From: Anseranas semipalmata
Lineage: Eukaryota > Chordata > Aves > Anseriformes > Anseranatidae
Reading direction: 5' to 3'
DNA: 64,000 nucleotides
Assembly: GCA_013399115.1 (NCBI GenBank)
Contig: VXAA01007187.1
Location: 188,474-252,473, forward strand
The position numbers and the translations under genes are program-made. Under the pieces are notes generated by a model. The model was not told the DNA's origin, did not search any database, and was given only the letters and a program-made list of their open reading frames with translations. Position 1 is the stretch's first letter, and every line of letters starts with the position of its first letter. Shown in pieces: positions 25,895 to 38,200 of this stretch.

Positions 25895-27696
25895 GCTGTG
25901 ACAAAAATACTATAAACATCTGGAAAATTGGTATGGCTTTAGGTCAACAAAATACAAATGCAGAAGGAAGTTCCCCTAAAACTATGTAAATGTAGCATGC
26001 CAGGCCAATGTTAACTGTTTTCCATTCTTTTGCAGAGGTTTGCATACTAATATGCAAACAAATTGCATACAAATATGGGAGGATATAATTTGGAACAACT
26101 GAAATATGCTTGTGTGAGTATGTGAACTGAAAAACGGGTAGAGAGACAATGATTCAATTGGTATGTAATCTTTTTTGGATTTAGGATTATGCAGAAGCAG
26201 CCAACTAATTACACGTTCTGTATTTTAGATGAAGAAACAATGAAGGTTTTACAGTTGCTACATTCATCACACATTTTTCAGCATTACAGGGCAAACAATA
26301 TTTATGTCTTTCCTCCAAATGAAGCAGACATTTTGTCTGGTAGGACTGTTTTGTCTTTAAGCATTTTTTCCTTCACTTGTTGGTTTTCTCACATAAGTAA
26401 GTTTCTTAAGCTATATCTGAAGGCACATTCACCTTGGTATTCATAAAAAATGTTTATGTGAGTCGCACAACTTACTGACCTCATTTGCAACATTTCTTCC
26501 TTCATCATTAGCACTTTTTCTACCTGGAAAACTTAATTGAGAGTAGAGACAGCATATAAAATATATATGCACAAGCTGTGTTCCACTTCATAGAATACTT
26601 AATCTGGCCTTTTTTTGGAGATCAAGAAAGAACCCTGCACCATTTCTCCCTCTCTATGACCCTCACAGCCACCCTGCAGGAAAACCTGCCTCTTGTAGAT
26701 ACACCACTAAGAGAGCAGAGGAAGAAAATCAAGCTGAGAATGTACTTTTTGTCCTCCAAAAGTCTGCTCCCCCAGCAATTCCTGTATGAAATTCTTAAAA
26801 ATCTATTTCAAATTTTTCAGAAACGATAAAGGTCTTATTCCACTTAAAAATACTTAATGACAGTAAACAGACAGACACTTTCAAGGTGAAAAAATGTTCA
26901 CAAATTTTTCACCAACAATTCTAAGCAGCTGAAAAAGGTAATGAAGATAATGATCTTGTATAAATGTTGTAAATCTTGTAAATTGTGTATATTTGGGCGT
27001 TACAAAAACTTTATTTGCTTAATATATATGGTATCTAATTTAATACAATAGCTTGTGTTCACAATTCTTAGTTACAGTTTGCTGTCAATTTGGTACATAA
27101 AACCAAGCACCATATAATTGGGATTTATGGCTTCACACACTGTACTTTCACTATGCATGCCCACTGCAAATAGTTTCACTGTGGATATCACTTTCTTAAA
27201 GTGTTTAAAAATAAGTAAGTCTTTCATGTGAGGTCACCTTCTCTCAAGATACAATGTGATTGTTAATTAATGCAGGAGATCCTGCATCTCTGACACAAAG
27301 ACAATGAATGTGTAGACTTTATAAAACTGATAAAATTAAAAACGAAGCAAGTGCTTCAAGGTTCTGCAGAGACACGTGCTTTTTGGTTACATTTTTTAAG
27401 TGCCTGTTCATTAGACTCTTCATAAGACAAAGCACTGAACAGAGCCAGCTGGCTTTCAGGTACTTCTGCTGCTGTCCAATGTTTTAAAATGTGAAAGTGG
27501 TGCATAATAATTCAGGGGCTGAGATCACAAGTACAGTTGAACACTAACAAAACTGAAGAGGAGGAAAATGTTTGAAAGTGGGTAAAGGAACAGTAAGACA
27601 GCCAGAAGAGAACTACTTCACTGTGCACTCTGGAAAAAAAGAAATCTACCCTAATGAATTTTGTTTACATGGAAGAAAACAGGAAGGTTGCATCCG

Positions 27697-27721
<25 letters not shown>
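27697..27721 (+). repeat. Poly-A run (25 A)
   Basis: An uninterrupted A run in unique intron sequence. I see no retrocopied gene or SINE directly upstream that it could be the tail of. Shorter A or T runs occur at 1773-1788, 20942-20957, 24357-24374, 31330-31344, 34103-34119 and 54081-54096. Confidence 0.9.
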
Positions 27722-27727
<6 letters not shown>

Positions 27728-30700
27728 AATTTCAAACCTGGTCATACTGAAATTAAAAATACCTGAAATCCACAGTATACCACCACCAAGGAGGAGTTCA
27801 AATACTGGAGTAAATAAAGTCCATGTTGATCCCCTCTCAGCCCCAACCATTAGAATACCTTTAAAATCTTCAACAGAAGATATAGAAGATAAAAATGATT
27901 ACTTTATTTTGAATACAAAATACTGTGACTGTTAAAAAGATTTTTTTGTTATTTAGCACATTTGTATACAGACTTCTATTTGTGGCATAGTACAACATAC
28001 CTAGCAATCAATCTGTAATATTTATATACACATGCTTAGGTGTAAGCCCACATTTACACCCCCAGAGACAAGGGATATCACTACTAACAGAGCCTCAGTT
28101 GGAATGTATCCAGCTTTTGGTCTGTAGATTAAATACTATTTTTATTTTCTTAGAGAAATAAGGTAAAATTCATCATATTCAGGCTAGAACAGAATGGCAT
28201 GGTTCACAAGACAGATGGTGCCTGAGTACCACAGCAGTTGTCACTTTGTTGTTTGCTGCTGAGGAAATACAGCAGAACAATGACTTCTGACTGATATCTG
28301 ACTTGCACACAGAAATACATGTCAGCCAAGTCTTATCCATACATTCATACATATTTACAGGCCTGATATGCTTCCTGTGCAGTGCAAATTCATTTTTTCC
28401 CATAAATAAACTGCTAGTGATCTTCCTTTCTGGATAATTTGGAGGCTTCAGCTTAGAAGTCAAAAGCTATCCTACTTTCAAGAAAAAAATGGGCTGATAC
28501 CTTATTTGAAATATTTCAGTTGTGCTGTGATTTTGACGAGATTCAGAAAGAGGAGACTGCTCCTCAAAAATCACAAACACACACACACAAGTAATTAACT
28601 ATCTCTTCTCTTTGGCACTAGGTTTTTCTTACAGTGGAATCATGTTCTCAGAACTACAACAAGCTGTAGTGAAAGAAAAACAACGCCAAAGCAGAGCAAA
28701 TCTCCTTCTAAAGATAATTTTGAGAGCGTTCTCACAAGAAATGACATATAAGCATGTGATACAATAGCATATTATCTACCATTAAAGAGAAAATAATTTT
28801 CTTGGCAATAATATAATCTTATTTCAAATTTGAATAATTATATTGCTTTAATTTAGATATGAAGAATTACAAAGGTTTTACAGTAGGCACTTTCACTTTC
28901 TCTACTTCCACAAAATGTTTTGATGAACAGGCCCAAATTCTCATCAGCCCTGCAGATCTTGCATGGTGAACAAAGTTGCCAACCAGTAAGAGAAATGTTA
29001 CATATCCACAGAATGCAATTGATACATATAAATAAATCACTGCACTGTTTTAGGGCTCCCCCTTCTACCCTTAAAACTACACACATCACAAGTCAAGAAA
29101 TTACTAAAAGACAGTATTTATAATGGAATTTAAAAGCACCAAAAACCTGTGTGTACTCTCACTGAAGTAAAAATCCTTCTAAGGAGTTTTAAAAAAAAAT
29201 CTTCACAAGTATACTCTTCCAGGTTATTATTCATATCAAATTCTGTATATTTTAAAACATGAATGAGTGGAATTTTTGAAAATAACTACCAATGGTATCT
29301 GTTTTTGAAACCCACAAATCCTGCAATAAATCAACATTATCCTTTGATACAATGTTACTAATACTCAGCATAACTGTAAGAACAGATACCAGTATATTAA
29401 ATCTTACGGGAAAGGAGTCCATTAAAATTTTTAATCAACCCATAAGACGGTTTTTGCTTTGTTATTGGAAAGCTTCATAAAGAATGGAATATGCATATAG
29501 AAACAAGAAAACCTTGAATTAAGTATTTACTCCTTACATTCCTTTCAGCATAAAGAGTGAGAGTAAGATTGAAAAAAGAAAATAACAAAAATACAACTCA
29601 AAATTCAACTCCCTCTCTTCTCTGTATCAAACTCGAATCAAGAAACAGAGTGATGATAAGATAGGATGCAACATCACTACCGCAATGCAAGGTGTATTTC
29701 TACAGAACTAATTGATTCACTTCAAGAAGCTAAGTCATTAGACCTGCATGGACTAAGATATGATTTTCTGGACCTGCAAAGCATTGGCAGGCCTTGCATT
29801 TCAGAAAATATGGTAATAAGCAGTTTCTTCATATGGAATTGCTTATTGGCAGTCATCAGATGAAAACACCAATGGTCTGTATCTATGGGTGACAAGTTGT
29901 TGGTGGTACTTTTCCTAAGCTGACACATATAACTTTGGAAATATATGAAAGGAGATCCATGGCATAAATGTTTCACTTTTTAGGGATTTCTGTTATCCAT
30001 CCTGAATGGATGGCCCTGAACTCACCATTTGATACCACATCTGATCTCACCATCTGATACTGTTTAATTCACAATATCAGTGATTTTTTTTCAGATGTCA
30101 GGAAGATACTTGCAAATATATTTTACGTTTTGCTCCACGTTTTTAAGTGTAACACAGAAGTGAATATATCCTGTGACATCTTACAAAGTTCAGATGGTTC
30201 TTTGCAGAACGTCACTAAAAGCAACTTTCATTTTCCACTGCACAGCGTTGCTACCAACAAGGTATTGGACTGCTCCAGCTTCCACAAGTCTGTATGATGA
30301 TGCTGATACTCAAAGTTGGAGGCTTGTTAATGAGACCAGGGAGCAGTATGCTTACTGAGGGCTTCTTCTGAGCTTGACGAACCAGGCTTTTATGAAGAGC
30401 CAACAGGGAGCTTAGGGGATGCTACCTATTACGCCTGTTGGAAAGTCTTTAACTTTTAACTTCCATAAGTCTCTGAGGTAAACTGTTATTACAATGATTC
30501 AGGCACAGCAGAGTGGGAGTTCTGTATCTGGGAAGCGCAAAGCAAAATTACTTGAGATCAGTTGTTGGTTTTCGAAAGAAATGACTTCAACACTGAGCAT
30601 AGCCTGATTGGTAGTCGTGAAGATTTTTTTTTTAAATCCTCCATGGCACGTAAATTAAGATGGTAATAATGTAGTAATGATTAAGCAGGTTTTGTTTATC

Positions 30701-32031
30701 CTAATTGTCAGCATCTATACTAAATTTAATACAAATTATTGGTGAATTATGATTCTCTCAACCACAGATGTCTATTTTAGAAAGCTGCGAAACTGTAAAC
30801 AAACAAACAAGCCTTGCCTTTAAAATATGCATATAAGAAGACATGAATGTGTTAAAGGAAGACAATAGAAAAAGCACAGTTTTGCAGAAAAATGTGGAAA
30901 CAAACAAATGCAAGATAGAGAAAGGTGTCGAAGCACCAGCACAGTGCTAGACCTTAAGAAGCTTTATATCTTTATTAAATATAGAGATTGAATTTTCTAA
31001 AATTTTCCTCAAGTACTGTTTCTGGCTGAAGTATGTCAAACAACCTTCTAACACGCTATTAGTTTTGAACCACGAATACAGTTTTAAATTATAAAGAACT
31101 CATGCTAGATGTCTCAAAATAAACCTCATAACTACTCATACTCTAAAGTGACACCATCAAACCTGTCAGAAATAAAATCAGTACAGGAAGTTTTGTTTTA
31201 GTCAGTGGGGTTATAGATGAATGTTGCTCCTTCTTCTTCTCCATCTTCCTGTTAAATTATTCACAGAGTTCCTCTGCACCTCAATCTTCTGGTATTTTCA
31301 CAGGCAAAGCAGAAGGAATAATAATAATTAAAAAAAAAAAAAAAGATTTCAAAATATCTGCAAGCTCTACTAATGAGAACATTGATGAAAAGTGTGAGAA
31401 AATGGGGCAAAAAAAGGAAAAAAAATCAAAGAAACAAGAAAAAAACCTCAACAATAATGCAATTTGTCGCTGTCAATGAAAAATTGGTGGCTGTGATGCT
31501 TTCACACCATTTGACTGGTGAGGAACTCCTAAGAAAGTGGACCCAGTGTGACCAGTAAGTGCTGGACTTGGGGATATAGAAAATGAGCTTACTGGATTTT
31601 TCATTAAGAGCACAAAGCATTACCATCCATTCAGCATTTCATAGAGTAATACGTCCACAGCAGGGTAGGGGGAAGGGAATCCAGGGCAGCTTCTCCACTG
31701 TAATTCCTAACAGAAAAGATTCCCTTTGTCTTTGAACACCTGAAAGGTGAAGATTAAGCAGTTTCTGAAACCTGACATCTAACGCATGGCTTCCATGTGA
31801 CAGGGTATACTACAGGTCAGATTTTCCTCTCAAGTCATATTGTAAAGGACCACAGAAAGAAAGCAACCTAATATATAGGAGTATAGGATAGCTGCTTACC
31901 TGTAAATTAGAAATCCAGATAAAAATTTGAACACTTAATAACTGCATGTTGGCTAATTAACCGCTGCATATGTATTAGGAGACTATACTGTATTAATATT
32001 GCAAGTCCAACAAGTATAATCAAGTATATAT

Positions 32032-32032
32032 G

Positions 32033-32081
<49 letters not shown>

Positions 32082-32091
32082 TATGGCCCTG
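32032..32091 (+). pseudogene. U6 snRNA pseudogene fragment (5' two-thirds)
   Basis: The sequence matches U6 from its first base, through the CAGCACATATACTAAAATTG segment, the GAACGATACAGAGAAGATTA segment (which contains the ACAGAGA box) and the start of the ATGGCCC region. It lacks 4 nt (TCGC) in the 5' stem-loop, has a C-to-T change in the AGC triad (TTAGTATGG), and stops before the internal stem-loop is complete. With the 5' stem broken, the catalytic triad altered and the 3' part missing, it is not a functional spliceosomal RNA. I saw no U6-type promoter (PSE plus TATA at -25) upstream, only AT repeats. Confidence 0.9.
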
Positions 32092-32106
32092 ACTTCTTAA
32101 AAATTT

Positions 32107-32593
32107 TTTTTGGGCCCCTCACTATGGGAAGGACAAAGAAGGGCAACGAAGCTGGTGAGGGGTCTGGAGAACAAGTCTTACGAGGAACAGCTGAGGGAGC
32201 TGGGGTTGTTTAGCCTGGAGAAGAGGAGGCTCAGGGGCGACCTTATTGCTCTCTACAGGTACCTTAAAGGAGGCTGTAGTGAGGTGGGGATTGGTCTCTT
32301 CTCCCAAGCGCCAGGTGATAGGATGAGGGGGAATGGGCTAAAGTTGTGCCAGGGGAGGTTTAGGTTAGACATTAGGAAAAACTTCTTTACTGAAAGGGTT
32401 GTGAGGCATTGGAACAGGCTACCCAGGGAAGTGGTTGAGTCACCATCCCTGGAGGTATTCAAAAAACGTGTAGATGTAGAACTTAATGATATGGTTTAAT
32501 GGTGGACTTGGTAGTGTTAGGTTATAGGTTGGACTGGATGATCTTAGAGGTCTTTTCCAACCTAAATGATTCTATGATTCTACGATTCTATGA
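32107..32593 (+). pseudogene. CR1 ORF2 C-terminal remnant and 3' tail
   Basis: A frame is open from 32110 to a stop at 32497-32499. It encodes the standard CR1 C-terminal block: [55 protein letters not shown] and the final [13 protein letters not shown]. About 30 nt at the beginning (between CCCCTCACTA and AGAAGGGCAACG) appear shortened relative to usual copies. The tail (ggttggactggatgatctta) and the three terminal octamers (about 32567-32592) are normal for the family. It is a different CR1 subfamily from the copy at 40510-41651, judged by its tail. Confidence 0.92.
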
Positions 32594-32637
32594 TATATAT
32601 ATATAGTGTGTATATATATATATAGAGTATATATACT
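32593..32637 (+). repeat. (TA)n microsatellite at the tail of the U6-CR1 insertion
   Basis: Alternating TA tracts broken by GTGTG and GAG directly follow the CR1 terminal octamers. Part may be tail sequence and part target DNA. It ends in AGTATATAT, which matches the bases just before the U6 segment. Confidence 0.85.
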
Positions 32638-33540
32638 ATTGTCAGATTCAGTCAGAAGTCTTCAATGTAGCGGATCATTGACTTTTGTATATTGTATGTA
32701 CAATTAAGATTTTTTTTTCCAAGATGTGAATTTAAATACAACAATTTAAAAATGTTCTACACCCACAAAATTTAAAACCTAATGACATTCTGTTTCAGAA
32801 ACTATTATCTCAAGCTATGTTTACAAAAGGAACTATAGTTTAGCACGAAAGCAGTGGAAAGAGAAGATTTACTTAAAACAGCTGAGATGTAAGCTTGCTT
32901 TAGCCAAGTCCATTGTTCCTAACAGAAAGCAACGTCAATGTAAGGAAGCAATGATAAACATCTGATAGAAAGCAAAATAAATAGTTAAAAGAGTAGGAGT
33001 AAAACCAAAACATGTATTCAAAAGTAGAGATTTACTTAGAGATCTAATTATCTCAGCACAAACTGTATGACAGCACTGTTGCTCTCATTTGTATGACTGG
33101 AACCTATAGGAGTTAAATACATAAACATATAAATACACACTCTTCCATGTAAATGTACTTACTAAAGAAATCCTGTCTAAACTTTCTTAGTTCAGGATAT
33201 GATTAATGCAGCCTATCGGAAGCCAGATGGTGCAAAACCAGAAGCATCAATCAAAATGAAAAGACCACTGAGTGCTATCCACAACGATGTGTTCACAAAT
33301 GGAATTTCTGGTCACAGACCCTAACGCGTAGTGTGCAGAGGAAGCCATAAACATAGTGGCACTGCCCCCGAGGAACGGACAGAAACAGATCAGGCTTTGT
33401 TAGGCAAAAACCTAGAGAAGTAGTACTCACTGCTGTAGGCTCTGAGAAAGACTCTGCAAGGTAAATGTATGTACTTTAAATAAAAAATTAAAAGCAAGCT
33501 CTCTAATGAGTTTAATAATGTTTGCACTGATGACAGTATC

Positions 33541-33720
33541 TGTCAAACTGTCCACTTGCCATTTGATTTAATATGGGATTGTGCCATACATTAACAAAGC
33601 AGCTGCCACCGTCTGTCTGACACGTGAATTGGTATTTAATGGCTGTACCAGCACAGAGCGTATAAATGGTTCATATTTTTAGCTTTATATTAGGCATTTG
33701 CTGCAAATGTTCTATGGAAA
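33541..33720. promoter_or_regulatory. Candidate intronic regulatory element (SOX-like and E-box motifs)
   Basis: Non-repetitive sequence with AACAAAG (33593-33599, SOX/TCF-like) overlapping the E-box CAGCTG (33600-33605), then a second E-box CACGTG (33621-33626) and TAAT-type sites nearby. CDKAL1 introns in vertebrates are known to hold long-range enhancers of SOX4. Motif content alone is weak evidence and conservation was not tested. Confidence 0.25.
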
Positions 33721-34678
33721 ACAAGTTTGGGGTCTGCTATGTAAAACAGTGATGGCTTATGTCTCGTAAGGTTTTGTAGCAAGCAGGCCTTTATATAAAA
33801 AATAAGCTTGTAAAAATAAAAGGCATAAAAGAGCGTAATTTGCCATAGACATGCCTCATAAATGATGCTAGATGTGAAAATGAACAGCAGTAAGAACACA
33901 TGTATTCTTTCCTGGAAAAAGCATTACAATATGAAATAAAGATTTAAAGGATTTGTCACCACGACTGCTTGTATTTGCAACCTAAAGTGTTTTATCACAA
34001 CAACTCTCTTATGTGTGCTACATGTATCAAATTTCATAGCAATATATTTTAGGAAAAAAATCTGGTTTCTAAAGACCTTTGGCAACTACTTGCATATCTG
34101 TCTTTTTTTTTTTTTTTATAAAGCCAGACGACTAGGTATGACTATCATGATTGTATGAGGAAAGGGTGAAAGAAAAATTAAGTCTAATACATTTAAATAC
34201 TTCAAAAGCCAACCTAAAGCAGCATTTGCATGAATCCATCTTTAAAAATCAACATCTTAGTTTCTTTAAACAGTAAAGTTTAAATTCTTGAATAATGAAG
34301 AACACTACTACAAACATTACTGTCATGTCCCTGTGGGTTGGTTCTCAACATATTGAACACATGCACTACTACACATGCTGCACTTTCCCTCCAAAAAGTG
34401 ACATTGATTCCCCTGACCACTTTAATGCCATCACAAAGAACATCTGTAGAAATATGGGGCTCCATAAACATATTAAGGAAAAAAAAAAAAACAAAACAAT
34501 GGAAGGCTAGGTGATATAAAGTAAATGGAGAGAGAATAAAACATTTAAATCTCAAGAAAATATCAAACAAAAATAGGTAAGAAAAACAGAAAAAAGAATG
34601 GAGAATACACAATGGGAAAAAAATGGGGAAGAAGTGGCAATAGAATAAAGAAAGAGGGAGTGGAAAAAATGAGAAAAG

Positions 34679-35248
34679 TGTCATGGTTCTGGCTGGGATA
34701 GAGTTAATTTTCTTTGTAGAGGCTCACACAATGCTGTGTTTTGGATTTCTGACGAAAATAGTGGTGATAATACATCGATGGTTTTGGTTGTTGCAGAGCA
34801 ATGCTTACACAGAGCCAAGGACGTTTCTGCTTCTTATGCCACCCTGCCAGTGGGAGAGCTGTCAGAACAGCTGGCCCAGACTGACCAAAGAGTTGTTCCA
34901 CATCATATGACATCATGCACAGCAATAAAAGCTGGGGTGAAGAAGGAGGAAGGGGGTGGGACATCATTCAGAATGATGGCTTTCATCTTCCCAAGGAATC
35001 ATTATGCGCGATGAACCCTGCTTTCCTGGAAGTGGCTGAACTCCTGCCTGCTGATGGGAAGTAGCGAATGAATTCCTTGTTTTGCTTTGCTTGTGTGCGC
35101 AACTTTTACTTTACCTAGTAAAACTGTCTTTGCCTCAGCCCATGAGTTCTCACACTTTTACGTCTCCAATTCTCTCCCCCATCCCACCTGGGGAGAGTTA
35201 GTGAGCGGCTGTGTGGTGCTGAGCTGCCTGCCGGGTTAAACCACAACA
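34679..35248 (+). mobile_element. Solo LTR of an ERVL-like endogenous retrovirus (copy 2)
   Basis: This 570-bp LTR starts TGTCATGG and ends ccacaaca, giving the canonical TG...CA ends. An exact 5-bp target duplication, AAAAG, flanks it (34674-34678 and 35249-35253). AATAAA at 34924-34929 is the expected polyadenylation signal inside the LTR. It matches the copy at 25300-25894 along its whole length except for an internal deletion of about 30 bp near 34858. It stands alone with no viral coding sequence on either side. The open frames that run through it in each direction are shared with copy 1 and are LTR sequence, not genes. The insertion is antisense to CDKAL1 transcription. Confidence 0.88.
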
Positions 35249-38200
35249 AAAAGGGAAAAGATAATTGGGAAATCTAATCTGCTGCACATTGCACAGCCCC
35301 TGAGAAATACAAGTCAAATGAGATGTTAGGAAACGGGGGCAGGAAAGACACTTGAACTTGATCTGAACTTGAAGTGGCCATCGGCCATTAGTTATATACT
35401 CCATCACGCTAAGGAGGATCAAAGAGAGCTTAAAAGAAATTTTAACATGGCCAGGTCTGTTTACTTTTTATAATTTCAAGGTTTTCCAGCAACTAATCTT
35501 AGAAAAATCTGAAATACCTTTCTTTGTCATACTTTTGTGTCAGTATCACAGTTATGATGGACAAGGTACACAGATGAAACAAGACATGCAGAGAAAAGTA
35601 ATGCCTTTCTTTGTAAAGCAACAAGAGGATTAATGTGCCCCAAATCATTTGCTTTGTCTGAGTTGATATGACAGATATTTAATGTCCCTATAAATCTTGT
35701 CTCTCATTTTATAAATCAGTATTTTTAGAGGTAGAAAATGCTTATTTGAGGCAATCTGCTATACCAGCATTTGCATGTTTCACCAGGAAGAAAAATTGTG
35801 AAGTAAATGACTACCGTTGTCATGATTATTGAATTGAAAAAATGTATAGGTGTTGCTTATCTCATGCAACTGCCACAGATGAAAGCTGTGTTTTTTATTC
35901 CTCGCAGGGTAACAAACCCCCGTAATTACTTCTGCTGTTATTCTTCACACTCTCTTATACTTGTGAATGTCACTTTGATCTAACCAATTGTCCAAAAAGT
36001 AAGACTGAATTTTGGAAGCAACCACAGCCATATGGAGAAAGACTGTTATTTCTGTGCTGTGCAAAATGATGTGTGCAGAACTTGTTTTCACCTATTTAGC
36101 TGCCCTAATCAAACTGCAATTCATGTCTAATAATCAGCTTTTCATTATCATCACAGAAATTTCTGAAACATTATTTTACTTTTGCCACATTTTTCATCAC
36201 ATGATTTTTTTTCTGTGATCATTTTTACCTTTATATCCTACTCTTTTCCCAATTTTCCAGAACAATTTTACATGGAGGGTGGAGGGGGGAGGATGTGTGG
36301 ATTACATCAGCGCATTTCTTAAACTTTTCTCAAGATCATTAATGTAGACATTTCAATAATGCCTGTGACACCTTGTTAAACATGTAAGTCTATGCTTCAT
36401 CATAAAGTATTACCTTTGCTTACAGATGCAAATGGGATTTTATAGGCTACTGTTAATCAGCTTTTAGAAAGATTTCTTTAGAAAGACATAGAAGCATCTG
36501 TTTAACCTAAAAAAGTAAAAGCTTTCCTTCTGAGTGATAACTGAGGTAACAATCCCAAAGAATTCAGTTCACATCAGACAGGTTTGATGCTTTAAACATT
36601 GAATTACAGCAAAAGTTACTAGCATTGAATACAGTTTTAACCACAACATTAAGCATATATACACTACCCGATTTTATATATTTTAGCTTTTGTTCAAAAC
36701 AAAAACAAACAAGCTGACCACTGGTTTTACAGTGCTGTTTTTTTTTTCTTTTTGCATGCAAGATACACTTCAAATGAGATTGCAAGTCTTTTATCTCAAT
36801 GTTTCAGCTATAGAGTTAAGACAGAGCAGATACATCTTTTTCTATACAGCCTATTCAACAAAGAAGGAAGCCCTTTCTTTGCACTGCCTTTCTTGTTTCT
36901 TCTCCCCAAACCCTAAAACAATTCCTGGTATTTGAACAGCTATTTCTAAGCTGTCTATATATTAGCTTTCTTTGCGTTACAGATGGCATAAACTTCAATG
37001 CAGCTAAGAGTTAAGTCAAGAAAAAGCAGCAGCTTTTCAGGCCATTAGATTTTCTTCACTGTCATCAAGTAATGTTCAAGTATGCCATTAGCACAAGGCC
37101 ACTCCACTGCTTTTCCAAATAGAAATTGCTTTTCTCTTTCAGTAGTCTTCTTTGAAGCCTTGCATCATATCAAAAGCACAAAACAGCTTTATGCAACCTC
37201 CTCCAAAAAGCAGTTCTGAGCACAAGGGAAGGGAAAAGACAAGAATGGATGTAGGCTACAATAAGAGTATTTCCATAAAATTTGGTCATATCTGACATCT
37301 GAGCTCTTAAATTAAAACTGAAATCTATCTTGAGGCAGGAGATAGCAAAAGGCCCTGTCTCTTTTCAGCAATAACCTAGAAATCTTTTTCATCTTACAGA
37401 AGAACAACTCAAAGCACCTGCTTCAGGAAATTCAGACTATGGCTTATGTCATAGGCATTGCAACCTCACAGTTGCCTTATGATTTAGTACAATGCTGTTC
37501 CTTGAATAAATGGAAAGCAGGTTAAAAGGGCTTTTGTTATTTTTCAGAATGATATACCCAAGTCATTACCTGAAAAATCTCACAATGACTTTCTTTTTCG
37601 CTTGCTCAAAAGTAAAACCTACACATTCATGGTACTTCCACTGCCCCCACACATCTTACAAAACACATAGTTGGTATCTGAGAAACATTATCATATTTAG
37701 GAAAAATCACAAGAATTGCTTGTGTTTTTCAGCAATTCTGAAATAGCTTGTCCCTAGACTTGAAAAAGCACCCAAACCCTGCTTACTTAAACATGCTAGC
37801 TGGTATGCCTGATGTGTAAAAAAACACTTCCTAATACCAGTGGCTATAAAATGTCATCTATGGCCAACAACAAAGAAAGAAGTAGAAATAGCAAAACCTG
37901 GGAAATTAGGAAATACTAAAGAGATTATGAGCAAAGATTACTGAAAGATGTAAATCTCATCTGCCAGGGACGTTTAATATCGCAACTGTGTTTTAATCTT
38001 TCACGAGCTTCTTTCAAGAAACTACTCTCACAGCAACACTTCCAACTCTACAAGCTGTCCAACATTTCAATTTACATGATCTCTCATGTAATCAAGTCAT
38101 ACCACAGCGCAGACATCTTCAAAAACCGTTTTCAGGATCTAGTTAACAATGCAGTTAGAGTAGACAGTGATGCCTGCCATTATAAAGTTAGCCAACAATC

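Larger units (their letters stand above)
32032..32593 (+). mobile_element. U6 snRNA-CR1 chimeric retrocopy
   Basis: The 5' portion (32032-32091) is a U6 snRNA copy beginning at the mature 5' end (GTGC). It is joined through a short T-rich bridge to a same-strand CR1 3' end (about 32107-32593). The CR1 part encodes the C-terminal end of ORF2 and ends in ATTCTATG-like octamers followed by an AT microsatellite. AGTATATAT occurs directly before the U6 part (32023-32031) and again after the tail (32626-32634), a possible target-site duplication enclosing both parts. This fits a single insertion by template switching from CR1 RNA to U6 RNA during target-primed reverse transcription, as documented for mammalian L1. 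Two separate insertions cannot be excluded because the flanks are simple AT sequence. Confidence 0.8.

Noticed and set aside
32110..32499. 129-codon frame as a host gene
   Set aside because: It is the C-terminal remnant of CR1 ORF2 followed by the CR1 tail.
34280..34684. 134-codon minus-strand frame rich in Phe and Leu
   Set aside because: Produced by the purine-rich plus strand; low-complexity translation and partly within an LTR.
25300..35248. The two LTRs as ends of one 10-kb provirus
   Set aside because: Spacing is right, but each LTR has its own exact 5-bp target duplication, no gag/pol/env homology lies between them, and the interval contains an unrelated U6-CR1 insertion.
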